Source: Candidatus Competibacteraceae bacterium
GTDB taxonomy: Bacteria; Pseudomonadota; Gammaproteobacteria; Competibacterales; Competibacteraceae
NCBI GenBank assembly: GCA_016699715.1
Contig: CP065007.1
Span: 2,856,001 to 2,920,000 of the forward strand
DNA: 64,000 bases
Direction: 5' to 3'
Under the pieces are notes generated by a model, which saw only the letters and a list, made by a program, of their open reading frames with translations, made no database searches and had not been told where the DNA came from. Below are positions 19,501-27,240 of this stretch, piece after piece; positions within the stretch are counted from its first letter, which is position 1, and each line of letters starts with the position of its first letter. A program made the translations under genes and the position numbers.

Positions 19501-19650
19501 CGGCCGTTGAAGTTCGACCGCGGCCACGATCAACAGCGGGGCCGTCGCGCCGATCGCGTTAAAGAGGTAGCTGTGATGCGCTATCGTGTAATACAGGGTT
19601 GTGGCCAGCGCCACCCATCCCCCATAGATGTACCAGAGCCGGCTTCTCAT
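16552..19650 (-). CDS. Membrane-bound GAF/PAS-GGDEF-EAL cyclic-di-GMP protein
   Basis: 1032 residues. About eight to nine hydrophobic segments fill residues 1-310, followed by a GAF-like stretch (about 320-470), a PAS domain (FASLVKNSSDIVCVLEAD, about 475-590), a GGDEF domain and an EAL domain. The cyclase motif GGDEF near 677 is intact and is preceded by an inhibitory I-site R-A-A-D at the correct five-residue distance. The phosphodiesterase motifs MGVEALLRW near 807, ITETVM, DDFGTGYSS and LKIDKSFV are also intact, so both activities are possible. It synthesises and/or degrades cyclic di-GMP in response to a membrane or small-ligand signal. A short hexanucleotide repeat gives a run of Val-Asp pairs within the GGDEF domain. 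An MFS gene lies just upstream. Confidence 0.9.
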   Translation of the reverse strand: MRSRLWYIYGGWVALATTLYYTIAHHSYLFNAIGATAPLLIVAAVELQRPRHRAPWHLLALGLALFIAGDVVAYNYDSFFGIALPYPSIADALYLAVYPCLALALLLMVHYRTPGRDWASVLDSLMVAVSFSTVSWVFLIEPNWRASQSELLTKLTSVSYPIVDLLVITVAARLTLGAGRRSPSLFLMLGAACALFVTDSLYGWSLLHEPYIPGSGYLELGWIAFYAGFGMAALHPSMGSLTERAIEQDDRIGRRRLALLGMIALLPTFLRIAQHMLAHEINDDVVLIGATFALFVLVMLRMAGLIHLREQDAVRERTLREAGATLVTATSRDSIRAAAITAVQSLAGGDATVRVCECDPNDPIRYKVIMGGGVGGSFSPRTLGGCERLLKGEPCHIPLANTRLREVLGLSAHQSVLFITALSLGEKPRELMLVATGFDVPHGLGDALVALSSQVALALESAQLTEKLLEQRGEARFASLVKNSSDIVCVLEADTSIRYATPSMEKILGYSSAELESKRLVDLVALADQPRVLDVLCSALDREQLTLVEFRVLHRDGSQRFVEALRTNLMEDPNVRGIVLNMRDISERKAFESQLSYQAFYDSVTGLPNRALFRNHLQHALDRGKRDGQPIAVLFIDLDDFKTINDSLGHAAGDQVLREVGQRLRDSLRAADTAARFGGDEFAVLIEGGDRGVQPGNVAERLLRVLKEPLPVQGKDILVYASIGIVVLDVESDVDVDVDVDTLLRNADVAMYVAKDRGKGRYQIYEPAMHDILIMRLELKADLQVALEHGEFALVYQPVVDLRTGAIMGVEALLRWRHPARGMVSPLEFVPLAEETGQIIQIGQWVLREACRYAVELRHGTTRSLHMAVNLSARQLQDPTLLETMRGVLDETGFEPSALILEITETVMMRDMDASIARLHELKALGVQLAIDDFGTGYSSLNYIRRFPVDILKIDKSFVDGINDEGQGLALTSTLIDLAAILKLRAVAEGIEHVEQLNRLREMGCELGQGYLFSKPIEPRELERLIAQGVTW
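17428..17454. repeat. Hexanucleotide microsatellite inside the GGDEF-coding region
   Basis: Three copies of GACATC plus one GACGTC, in frame, encoding the run SDVDVDVDVD between the GGDEF core and the conserved LLRNADVAMY helix. Hexamer gain or loss would change length without frameshift. Confidence 0.7.
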
Positions 19651-19714
19651 GGCGCCGCTTTATCCTCTCCGTAACCGTCATCGCGTTTCATCATCGCCGC
19701 GTCTCGCCACCCAG

Positions 19715-20992
19715 TCATCGGGCGGGGGGTGGGTAGTGCATCGCTTGCCTTGTCGCCGCGCCGGGCATGGCCCGCTCCGCCGACCGAACCCCGGGCAGGA
19801 GCAGAAAGGCCAGCGTGATCGCCGCCCCCAGGATCCCGGCGCCGATCAGCGTCAGCCGGACACCCACGAACTCGGCGATCGGACCGGCCAGCGCATAGGA
19901 TACGGGCATCAAGCCGATCGAAACAAACCAGTCGACGCTCGAAACCCGTCCGAGCAGCCGCGGGGGCACCAGCAACTGCTTGGTGGTGATCCACACGATC
20001 AGGCCGGCGCTTTCGAACAGGTTAAAAACGAAGCAGGCGATCATCGCCTCCCACGGCATCCGCGCGATCCCATAGCCGGCCACCATCAAGGTCGCGAAGC
20101 TCCACGAAACGTAGATGAAGGTCATGTTGCGCGCGGGTAGCCCGCGCTGCGCCATGATGATGGACGCGGTGACGGCGCCGACCCCTCCCGCCGCGAGAAC
20201 CATCCCCAGATCGCCGGCATTGCCGCCGAGTTCGTTTTTCACGAGATAGGGCAGCAGCACCTCCGAGGGACCCAGAAAGACCAGATACGCCAGCGTGGCG
20301 GCCAGGAACGTTCCCCACAGCCAAGTCCGGGACCACACGAAGGCCAGACCTTCGCGGATCTCGGCCCACAACGATTCGTGTGCGGCGCTTTCGTCCACCG
20401 GTGCCCGCCGCTCGATCTTGCCGAGTCGGATGAGGCAGGCAACGGATATCGCGAAGGTCGCCGCGTCGGCGATGAAGGCCCAACCGACGCCGACGCCGGC
20501 GATGATCCACCCCCCCAGGGCCGGACCGACGAGCCGCGCGGCCGTGGGGCGCACGAACTGGTCGAGGGAATTCGCCTGGGGTAACAGCTCCACGGGCACG
20601 AGTTCGGGCACGACCGCATCGAAGGCGGGTCCAAAGAATGCGGAACCCGCGCCATAGAAAGCAGCGATCACCGTCATGTGCCAGATTTCCAGCACACCGG
20701 TTAGGGACAGCACGCCCATGACGGTCAGCGCCACCCCGCGAACGACATCGGCCCCGAGCATGACCCAGCGCCGATCGAAGCGGTCACTGATCGCCCCTCC
20801 GAATAGCAGGAGGACAACGTGCGGGATCGACATCGCCATCATGGTGATCCCGAGCGCGGTCGGCACGTTGGACAGCGCGTAGACCTGCCACGCGATCGCG
20901 ACGAGCGTGATGCCATCGCCGATCAGCGAGACCGTCATGCCGGTCCATAGCACACGGAAACCGGGAAGCCGAAGCGGTGCGAGAATCTTCAT
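19715..20992 (-). CDS. MFS transporter, DHA3/EntS-like
   Basis: 425 residues from the ATG at 20992, which begins MKILAPLRLPGFRVLWTG, the usual DHA3 start; an ATG 99 bases earlier would only add charged residues. Twelve membrane segments are visible. The loop 2-3 motif is GGAISDRFDRRWVM and the family signature PQANSLDQFVRPTAARLVGPALGG is present. The group exports siderophores, macrolides or other small molecules by proton antiport in the inner membrane. It lies between a cyclic-di-GMP gene and a broken alpha-oxoamine synthase gene, so it may have exported that enzyme's product. Substrate unknown. Confidence 0.85.
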   Translation of the reverse strand: MKILAPLRLPGFRVLWTGMTVSLIGDGITLVAIAWQVYALSNVPTALGITMMAMSIPHVVLLLFGGAISDRFDRRWVMLGADVVRGVALTVMGVLSLTGVLEIWHMTVIAAFYGAGSAFFGPAFDAVVPELVPVELLPQANSLDQFVRPTAARLVGPALGGWIIAGVGVGWAFIADAATFAISVACLIRLGKIERRAPVDESAAHESLWAEIREGLAFVWSRTWLWGTFLAATLAYLVFLGPSEVLLPYLVKNELGGNAGDLGMVLAAGGVGAVTASIIMAQRGLPARNMTFIYVSWSFATLMVAGYGIARMPWEAMIACFVFNLFESAGLIVWITTKQLLVPPRLLGRVSSVDWFVSIGLMPVSYALAGPIAEFVGVRLTLIGAGILGAAITLAFLLLPGVRSAERAMPGAATRQAMHYPPPAR

Positions 20993-21109
20993 CGGCGCTG
21001 GCGCCAAGCGGGTTTCCTCGCACGTCCGCCACCTCCGAGGGCCAGACGTGGCACGCTCTTCGCGAACTCTTCCTCCATGTTTTTCCCTCACTCTCGATTG
21101 ACGGGGCTC

Positions 21110-21636
21110 TTAGGTCGGCGCGGTTAGCTGCTGTAGCGCGAATCGTTCGCGCAGATTGGTGAGCACCTCGATCAGATGATCGATCTCTTCGTCCGTGTTC
21201 GACGCGGTCACCTGGATGCGGAATCCGACTTCGTTCTTCGGCACCAGCGGAAACGCCGCCATCGTTGCATATATTCCGTGCTCGAACAGAAACCGGCCGG
21301 CTGGATCGATCTCCTCGTGGTCGCTTAGAGGAATCTCGATGATGGGAAGTCCCGATTCATTGGGGGTTTTGATTTCGAGGTCGCGGAGCGTGCCCAAGAT
21401 GCGTGCCGTCTTCCGCCATAGGTCGGCGCGGCACCGGTCACCACGCTCGCGGTTCACTTTTAGCCCCGCCAAGGTTGATGCGAGCGACGCAACCGGGGAG
21501 GGACCCGAATAGAGGTATGGCGGTGCAAGGACTTTGAGCGCTTCCTTCAAACGGGTCGGCAGGGTCAAAAATGCCAGCAAGGACGAGTAGGCCTTCGACA
21601 GGCCGGCCACCAGCACGGCGTTGTCGTAATACCGAT
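21110..21636 (-). pseudogene. C-terminal half of an alpha-oxoamine-synthase-like PLP enzyme, cut off by IS insertion
   Basis: The minus frame contains YYDNAVLVAGLSKAYSS, whose SKA lysine is the expected pyridoxal-phosphate Schiff-base residue of the BioF/KBL/CqsA group. The remainder is the small C-terminal domain ending near TNLRERFALQQL. The matching N-terminal half lies at 24093-24934 on the other side of the insertion sequences. A GTG at 21616 could start a peptide, but it would lack the substrate and cofactor-ring pockets, so the product is not expected to be active. Confidence 0.85.
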
Positions 21637-21651
21637 TACTAATAGATTTTA

Positions 21652-22210
21652 CTACTTTAGTGCAGATAAAATAAAATCAAAACTGGTCAAAGAAACCACT
21701 TCGCTTGGGAGAAGCGATTGAATGAGTTCATCCACTTTTTTACGTAGTTCATCTAGGGTTTTTAAATTGATCCAACACAATTGATCTTTCATTGATTGCC
21801 AAACACGCTCAATGGGGTTCACATCGGGACTGTAAGGCGGTTGGAATAATAAGACGACATTATCGGGGATTACGAGTTTTTTGGCAGAATGAAAGCGACC
21901 GTTATCCAATTGAATTACGTTGAGGCTGTGCGGATAAGTTTTAGAAAATTCATTCAAAAACCACTGAAAGCAATCAGCATCTAAATGGGAAAATTCTAAA
22001 AAGAAGTTTTCGCCACTCAGTGGCTCAATGGCACCATAGAGCCAAAATGATTGAAAGGTCCATTGAACTGGACCAACTGGCTTAATCCCCAATGCGGTGA
22101 TGACCCGCCGGGTGATCGTTTTTAATCCAAAGCGACTTTCATCTTGGCACCAATACCGTAAAGGCCGGACCGCTTCATTTTCAACTTGCTGAAGAATATC
22201 AATTAATTCA
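21652..22210 (-). pseudogene. IS630-type transposase, C-terminal catalytic part
   Basis: The frame reads YWCQDESRFGLKTITRRVIT, then VIQLDNGRFHSAKKL and PPYSPDVNPIERVWQSMKDQ, the DDE catalytic core of IS630/Tc1-mariner transposases. It is separated from its N-terminal part (23549-24041) by an IS4-type element inserted at 22220. Rejoined, the two parts are in different frames by one base and would need a -1 shift at an A-run before the junction (see findings). Confidence 0.85.
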
Positions 22211-22219
22211 AGTTGTCGT

Positions 22220-23539
22220 CATTGTACAGGACAAAAATAACTTGCTGAAAATTAAGATAAAAAATAACAGCTATTTTGAGGGTAGTAGGATCGCGAGGTT
22301 GCTGTTATCATAACTAATTGATTGATAACATTAATTCTAAAACAGGCGAGGTTAATTCCGTGAATTCCCCTTTTTTAATACCCGGCACTTTGCAGAAATG
22401 CTTCATCATCATTTTCACTGGAACCGAGCGCGTATCTCTTGCATTGTCTATTTAATTATCGGAATCATCCAGATGGGAACGGTCAATCTCGCAAAGATTG
22501 CTGTCACCTTTCCTGGGCGTGCGCAACCGGCCTCTCATTACAAACGCCTTCAACGACTTTTTTGTCAATTTTCTCTAGACCTGAATCAAGTCGCCCGGTT
22601 CATTGCCAGTCTCATTCCTGTGCTTCAGTTCAAATTGACACTCGATAGAACCAATTGGAAATATGGTGATGTCAATATCAATTACCTTGTTTTAGGAGTC
22701 GTCTATCGCGGATCTGCTTTTCCTATACTATGGGTTGCTTTAGATAAAAAAGGCAACTCAAATACCCAAGAAAGAATAGCATTAATGAATCGATTCCTTA
22801 CGATTTTCGGCCCGCAAATGATCGCCTGCTTGTTTGCGGATCGCGAGTTTATTGGGATTCAATGGTTTGGTTATCTTATTGAAAATCAAATTAAATTCGT
22901 AATACGCATCAAAAAGAATACGCAAATCTCTAACTCCCGAGGGGTCCCCGTCTCCGCCGAAAATCTTTTTCGAGGCCTACCCCGTGGCAGCGCTCTGGTT
23001 TTATCGGGCCAACGAACCGTGTGGGGGCACTCTCTTTATGTGATTGGTCTGAAAATGGCCAACGGTGAATTCGTTATTCTCGCAACGCAAGAACAACCGG
23101 AAACCGCGTTGGAAAATTATAAGGAACGCTGGCCGATCGAAACGCTTTTCATTTGCTTAAAAACTCGGGGATTCGATCTGGAATCCACCCATATAACTGA
23201 CCCCCAGCGACTTGAAAAATGGATGGCTTTTCTCGCTATTGCATTTAGTTGGGCGCATATCATTGGTGAATGGCGCCATGAAATTAAACCGATCAAGATC
23301 AAAAAACATGGCCGTCCCACCCAAAGTCTTTTTCGCTATGGATTAGATTATTTGAGAAGTTGTTTATTTCATCACCAAGAATCCGCCCGGCAATACGCTT
23401 TTCATCAGGCACTGGAGTCGCTCTTTAAACGGTTGGGATCGAGCCCTCAAAATCGCTGTTTTCTACCTCTAACCAATACGCCACCCGGCAGAATTTTAAC
23501 GTAAATTCATTTGGTTAGATGATTTTGTCCTGTACAATG
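22220..23539 (+). mobile_element. Complete IS4-family element with 9-bp target duplication
   Basis: 1320 bp. The left end CATTGTACAGGACAAAA (22220-22236) is repeated perfectly inverted at the right end (23523-23539). The target duplication AGTTGTCGT occurs at 22211-22219 and again at 23540-23548. Both the single intact transposase frame and the clean duplication indicate a recent insertion into the IS630 transposase gene. GC content is lower than the host gene around it. Confidence 0.93.
22398..23504 (+). CDS. IS4-family transposase (DDE)
   Basis: 368 residues, intact. The first catalytic aspartate lies in LTLDRTNWKYG, the second in LFADREFIGIQWF, and the glutamate in the Y-(2)-R-(3)-E-(6)-K signature region ENYKERWPIETLFICLKTRGFDLE. 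These motifs define IS4-type RNase-H-fold transposases that work by cut and paste through hairpin intermediates. The frame opens at an ATG at 22398 and covers most of the 1320-bp element; an alternative downstream ATG at 22470 is less likely because the N-terminus HHHFHWNRARI is normal for the group. No frameshift is needed. Confidence 0.92.
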   Translation: MLHHHFHWNRARISCIVYLIIGIIQMGTVNLAKIAVTFPGRAQPASHYKRLQRLFCQFSLDLNQVARFIASLIPVLQFKLTLDRTNWKYGDVNINYLVLGVVYRGSAFPILWVALDKKGNSNTQERIALMNRFLTIFGPQMIACLFADREFIGIQWFGYLIENQIKFVIRIKKNTQISNSRGVPVSAENLFRGLPRGSALVLSGQRTVWGHSLYVIGLKMANGEFVILATQEQPETALENYKERWPIETLFICLKTRGFDLESTHITDPQRLEKWMAFLAIAFSWAHIIGEWRHEIKPIKIKKHGRPTQSLFRYGLDYLRSCLFHHQESARQYAFHQALESLFKRLGSSPQNRCFLPLTNTPPGRILT

Positions 23540-23548
23540 AGTTGTCGT

Positions 23549-24041
23549 GGAAGTTTTTTTTAAAAGAAACCACCGCCTCTTCATGGCGATGAACGCTCGT
23601 TGGCCGCGCCACTTTAAGTTTTGCTTTGAGTTGATAACGAACGACTTGATGCACTGTTGAATAAGGAATATCGACCTCGTATTCCTGGAGAAGCCACTGC
23701 TGGATTTGTCCGTAACTATGAAATCCATGAGTCGGATCGTCCAGACGGCGCTGGAGTGCCTCTCTCATAGCTTCGGTAATTCTCGAACGACGGCCGCCAT
23801 GATAATTCCACTGCAACAGCCCGATTAAGCCTTGGGTACGATATACTTTGAGCCACTTGACAATGACGGATTTCGATCGCCCTAAATGATCGGCTAACTC
23901 TTGTAAAGAATGAAAAATCTCACTTTTAATCCAATATAGAATTTGTAATCGCTCTCGAAACTTGGCGTGAGTTTGTTCATTCATTATGCGCTTTAGTTCT
24001 TCGGAGGATTCGTGGATTTCGACTTGTAATGAGCGGCTCAT
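23549..24041 (-). pseudogene. IS630-type transposase, N-terminal part
   Basis: About 165 residues: a helix-turn-helix region (HSLQELADHLGRSKSVIVKWLKVY) followed by the homeodomain-like second HTH (SYGQIQQWLLQEYEVDIPYSTVHQVV), as in IS630 transposases. Past 23549 the frame runs into the inserted IS4-type element. Just before the junction the coding strand has A AAA AAC, a classical slippery heptamer. Confidence 0.85.
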
Positions 24042-24092
24042 GACTGGATCAATAAAAGTAGGTTAAATGAGTATGATAACAAAATCTAATCA

Positions 24093-24934
24093 TAAATGGT
24101 ATAAGGAACATCCTGGTGCCGAAACAGGCCGTTGCCCTTCACCCCATACGGGCAGAGTTCATCGGGCGAACGCTCGCCGATGACCCCGAACCCGTGGGCA
24201 TCGTCCACATAGAGCAGGGCATCGTACTCTTGCGCAATGCGTCCGAACGCCGTGAGATCGGGGGCATTGCCAGTCATTGAGTTCACTCCATCCAGGGCGA
24301 TGAGTCGCGACTTTGCCGGATCCGAGGCGCGGATCAGCTCTTCGAGGTGCTCGGGGTTGTTGTGCCGGAACCGAACCACGGTCGCACCGAAACCGGCGGC
24401 AACCATCGCTCCGTCGTAGATTGTCTTGTGCGCGCGACCATCGAGAAAGATCGTCCCGTCGCCGGCCAGCACGGGGATCACGGACATGTGGATATGCGTG
24501 ATGGTGGGTAGCAGGAGCACATCCTCGCAGCCCAGTAACGCCGTCATTTCCTCTTCGATCTCAATGTAAAGTTTGGGATTGCCCAGCAGCCGTGACCACG
24601 AAGGGTGCGTCCCCCACCGCGCGAGGTAATCAGGGATCGCGGCGATGATCTCTTGATCAAGGTCGAATCCCAGGTAGTTGCACGAGGCCCAATCCGTCAA
24701 CCAGCGTTCTCCGATTCGGATCTGTCGACCACGCTGTTCGTCGATCACGGCGTCCAGCATCGGGTGAGAAGCCTTCAAACGAGCCAAATCGTCAACAGTC
24801 GCGGCCCATCGTTCCAGCCACAGGTCCTGCGAGCGGCGGCCTTTTGAGGGGGGAGGTGTCAGGGGAATGTCAGTCTCGCGCCGGTGTGTTTTTGGCGCGG
24901 TCTGATCGCAAGGAGGATTCTTTAATGTGTCCAT
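24093..24934 (-). pseudogene. N-terminal part of an alpha-oxoamine-synthase-like PLP enzyme, cut off by IS insertion
   Basis: About 280 residues: WASCNYLGFDLD, GCEDVLLLPTITHIHMSVIPVL, FLDGRAHKTIYDG, the cofactor-contacting VDDAHGFGVIGE, and GNGLFRHQDVPYT, after which the IS630 end supplies the stop. These are hallmarks of the 8-amino-7-oxononanoate synthase/KBL/CqsA group, which condenses an acyl-CoA (or acyl-ACP) with an amino acid. The Schiff-base lysine is on the other half (21110-21636). Joining the halves at the TA target does not restore frame exactly, so further decay or misjudged ends are possible. The N-terminal PLTPPPSKGR looks like translated repeat DNA. Confidence 0.85.
24839..24872. 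repeat. Possible G-rich repeat fragment within the AOS-like gene
   Basis: The stretch including TTTTGAGGGGGGAGGTGTCA encodes PLTPPPSKGR, a signature seen when short intergenic repeat elements are translated. No strong hairpin is visible here, so this is a weak call. Confidence 0.3.
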
Positions 24935-25096
24935 GGTTTCCCTTAATTTGCATCACTGTCGGAATCACGAGCAACCGCGACGGCAAATATCTTCAAGAAT
25001 TTTAGAGCCCTATACTACTCACTGGGAAAATGGTATAGCGAAGCAGGCGCGGGAAGACTTGGACGGATCACACCGCACTCGACCCATCCAGGCCCG

Positions 25097-25879
25097 TCAG
25101 CAATTGTAGTGCGGCGGGCGTTTCTCCACGAAGGCGTGCAATCCTTCCAGCCCGTCGGCATGGCCAGCGCAGGCGGCCAATCCGCGCCGCTCGCGTTCCA
25201 ATTGTGCTTCCCAGGAGGTATCGAAAGCATCGGTCAACAGGGTCTTGACGTGGCCGAAGGTGTGCAGGGATTTCCGGGCAAGGGTTCGCGCCATGTCCAG
25301 CGCGACATCCAGCAGTTGCGGGTCTGGAACCACTCGGGTGACCAATCCCCAGGCCAGCGCCTGTTCGGCGGCAATCGGTTCGTCGAAGGCGGCGATTTCC
25401 AAGGCGCGGGCCAGCCCGACCAGCCGCGGCAGGGTAAAGGTGCCACCGGCATCGATGCAGAGCGCGTTACTGGTGAAGCCCTGTTTGAGCCGCGCCGATT
25501 CCGCCATGACTCGGAAATCGCAAGCCAGTGCCAGGGAAAAGCCGCCACCAGCCGCCACCCCGTTGAGGGCGGCGATCACCGGCTTGCGCAGGCGGCGAAT
25601 TTCAGTCACGCAGACATGGACATGAGTGGCCAGTTCGTGGAATGCCGCCGCCGGCCCGTGCGGATGGGCCAGCACGAACTTGATGTCGCCACCCGCTGAA
25701 AAGGCCGCGCCGCCACCGGTGATGATGACGCCGTGAATCGCCGGGTCGGCTCCGAGATCCAGCAAGGCTCGGGTCAGCGCCCGCGCGGTCTCGATATTCA
25801 AGGCGTTATAGGACTTCGGCCGGTTCAGGGTCAGTTGGGCGATGGTGTCGTGCATCGTCACCAGAACGACATCGTTCAT
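25097..25879 (-). CDS. Enoyl-CoA hydratase/isomerase family protein
   Basis: 260 residues, standard crotonase length. Both oxyanion-hole loops are present: ITGGGAAFSAGGDIK and ALNGVAAGGGFSLALACD. At the second catalytic position there is ALCIDAGGTFTLPRLVG, with an aspartate as in PaaG-type 1,2-isomerases rather than the hydratase glutamate, so isomerisation or another CoA-ester reaction is more likely than simple hydration. It acts in the cytosol, probably on fatty-acid or aromatic acyl-CoA. A GGAGAATGAGG ribosome site precedes the ATG at 25879. It begins 28 bases after ada and may be cotranscribed. Confidence 0.9.
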   Translation of the reverse strand: MNDVVLVTMHDTIAQLTLNRPKSYNALNIETARALTRALLDLGADPAIHGVIITGGGAAFSAGGDIKFVLAHPHGPAAAFHELATHVHVCVTEIRRLRKPVIAALNGVAAGGGFSLALACDFRVMAESARLKQGFTSNALCIDAGGTFTLPRLVGLARALEIAAFDEPIAAEQALAWGLVTRVVPDPQLLDVALDMARTLARKSLHTFGHVKTLLTDAFDTSWEAQLERERRGLAACAGHADGLEGLHAFVEKRPPHYNC

Positions 25880-25907
25880 GCCTCATTCTCCTGGATGAAG
25901 GTGAAGA

Positions 25908-27014
25908 TCAGGAAGCCGTCTTCGGTCGGGAATCCACCGGTGTGTCCCGTCGCGCGGCCTCACGATCCAGCAACGCCTGTTTGCGCCGGAGATCCCAGCG
26001 GTAGCCGCCCAATCCGCCATCGCCTCGCACGACGCGATGGCAGGGGATAAGGACGGCAACCGGGTTCGACGCACAGGCTCGGGCCACGGCGCGCGTCGCC
26101 GCAGGCTTGCCGATCGTCCGGGCGATTTCGGCATAGCTGGCGGTCGAGCCGGCCGGAATCGCTTGCAGTGCCTGCCACACGCGCCACTGGAACGCCGTGC
26201 CTCGAATGTCGAGCGGCAGATCGAGCGCGCGAGCCGGCTCGTCGAGAGTGGCCAGTACCCTTTCTATCCACTCGGTCAGTTCGGAATCATTGCCCCGGAG
26301 TTCGGCGGCGGAAAAGCGCGTGGCAAGTCGCTCTCGCAACCGATCGGGACTGTCGTCGAATTCGATGGCGCAGATGCCCCGTTCCGTGGCCGCCACCAAC
26401 ATCCAACCGAGATCGCATCGCATGATCGCATGGCGAATACGCTGCCCCGCGCCACCCTTGCCGTACTCGGCGGGGGTCATGCCGAGATGACCGGCGGCGT
26501 TTTCGTAGCATCGGCTGCTGGACCCGAAGCCCGCTTCGTAGATGGCTTCGGTAACGCTCCGATCTTCGCGCAGGCTTTCTTGAAATCGTCGTGCCCTGTG
26601 CGCCATGGCGTAAGTTTTAGGGGTAACGCCGACAGTTTTCTTGAAGAGTCGCTGGAAGTGGAACGGGCTGAAACCCACCGTTGCGGCCAATGCCGCCAAA
26701 GGAAGCGATTCCTCGGCTTCCTCGATGATCCGGCATGCCCGCGCCACCGTTTCGGGTATCGGCGAGGGATGCGATAGTTGTTGCGGATGGCAGCGCCGGC
26801 ACGCTCGATAGCCGGCATGTTCGGCATCGGCGCCAGTGCGAAAGAACTCGACGTTGTGCCGGTTTGGCAGACGGGAGGAGCAATGCGGACGGCAATACAC
26901 GCCGGTGGTTTTCACGGCGTAGAAGAACGTGCCATCGGCCTGCCGATTGCGCCGGACCAGGGCGTTCCAGCGTTGCTCGTTGGTTTCGAAGACGGGTTCG
27001 ATTACCTGTTTCAT
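25908..27014 (-). CDS. ada: Ada: adaptive-response regulator and O6-methylguanine-DNA methyltransferase
   Basis: 368 residues. Order: Ada zinc-binding N-terminal domain (FYAVKTTGVYCRPHCSSRLPN, with the regulatory cysteine, then YRACRRCHP), AraC-type helix-turn-helix (LAALAATVGFSPFHFQRLFKK), and the methyltransferase domain with active-site PCHRVV and GGYRW. It transfers methyl groups from O6-methylguanine and phosphotriesters onto its own cysteines, and when methylated on the N-terminal cysteine it activates repair genes. I choose the ATG at 27014, six bases after AGGAG; a longer frame from 27119 has no ribosome site. echA follows 28 bases downstream. Confidence 0.95.
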   Translation of the reverse strand: MKQVIEPVFETNEQRWNALVRRNRQADGTFFYAVKTTGVYCRPHCSSRLPNRHNVEFFRTGADAEHAGYRACRRCHPQQLSHPSPIPETVARACRIIEEAEESLPLAALAATVGFSPFHFQRLFKKTVGVTPKTYAMAHRARRFQESLREDRSVTEAIYEAGFGSSSRCYENAAGHLGMTPAEYGKGGAGQRIRHAIMRCDLGWMLVAATERGICAIEFDDSPDRLRERLATRFSAAELRGNDSELTEWIERVLATLDEPARALDLPLDIRGTAFQWRVWQALQAIPAGSTASYAEIARTIGKPAATRAVARACASNPVAVLIPCHRVVRGDGGLGGYRWDLRRKQALLDREAARRDTPVDSRPKTAS

Positions 27015-27152
27015 CATCTTCTCCTGATCTCGTCGCTTGATCGACGAGACCGATCCTAGCCACCCCGCCATATCGCTCGCTATCCGATTGTTGCGATCAA
27101 ATTCGAGCGATCGATTCAACCCGCAAGAAAAAAATTGCTTAAATCAAAACGC

Positions 27153-27179
27153 GAGCAGTTGACGGTGCAGATCGGCTAA
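27153..27179 (+). pseudogene. 3' relic of a second GG-leader precursor-peptide gene
   Basis: These 27 bases, ending in TAA, match the end of the precursor gene at 38402-38428 with a single A/G difference, in the same reading frame (EQLTVQIG stop). A similarly placed terminator follows in both places. Upstream the similarity stops abruptly and no leader sequence remains, so this is a truncated copy. Confidence 0.7.
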
Positions 27180-27201
27180 GGCCAGCGCACTCGTGAACGC
27201 C

Positions 27202-27240
27202 AGCGGCGACTCCCCCAGGGGTCGCCGCTTGGTTTTTTAT
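27202..27240 (+). terminator. Rho-independent terminator of the precursor relic
   Basis: Stem AGCGGCGAC (27202-27210) pairs with GTCGCCGCT (27221-27229), extended by an inner CCC/GGG, and is followed by TGGTTTTTTAT. Its orientation fits the relic at 27153-27179. It overlaps the last codons of the sigma-54 regulator gene on the other strand by four bases. Confidence 0.75.

Larger units (their letters stand above)
21639..24092 (-). mobile_element. IS630-type element, interrupted by an IS4-type element
   Basis: Without the inner insertion (1320 bp plus a 9-bp duplication) this element is about 1125 bp, normal for IS630. Its ends share an imperfect inverted repeat with a common TAGATTTT core (near 21643-21650 and the complement near 24081-24088). 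TA dinucleotides flank both ends (21637-21638, 24093-24094), the expected IS630 target. It cuts the alpha-oxoamine-synthase-like gene. The exact ends are by eye. Confidence 0.75.
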
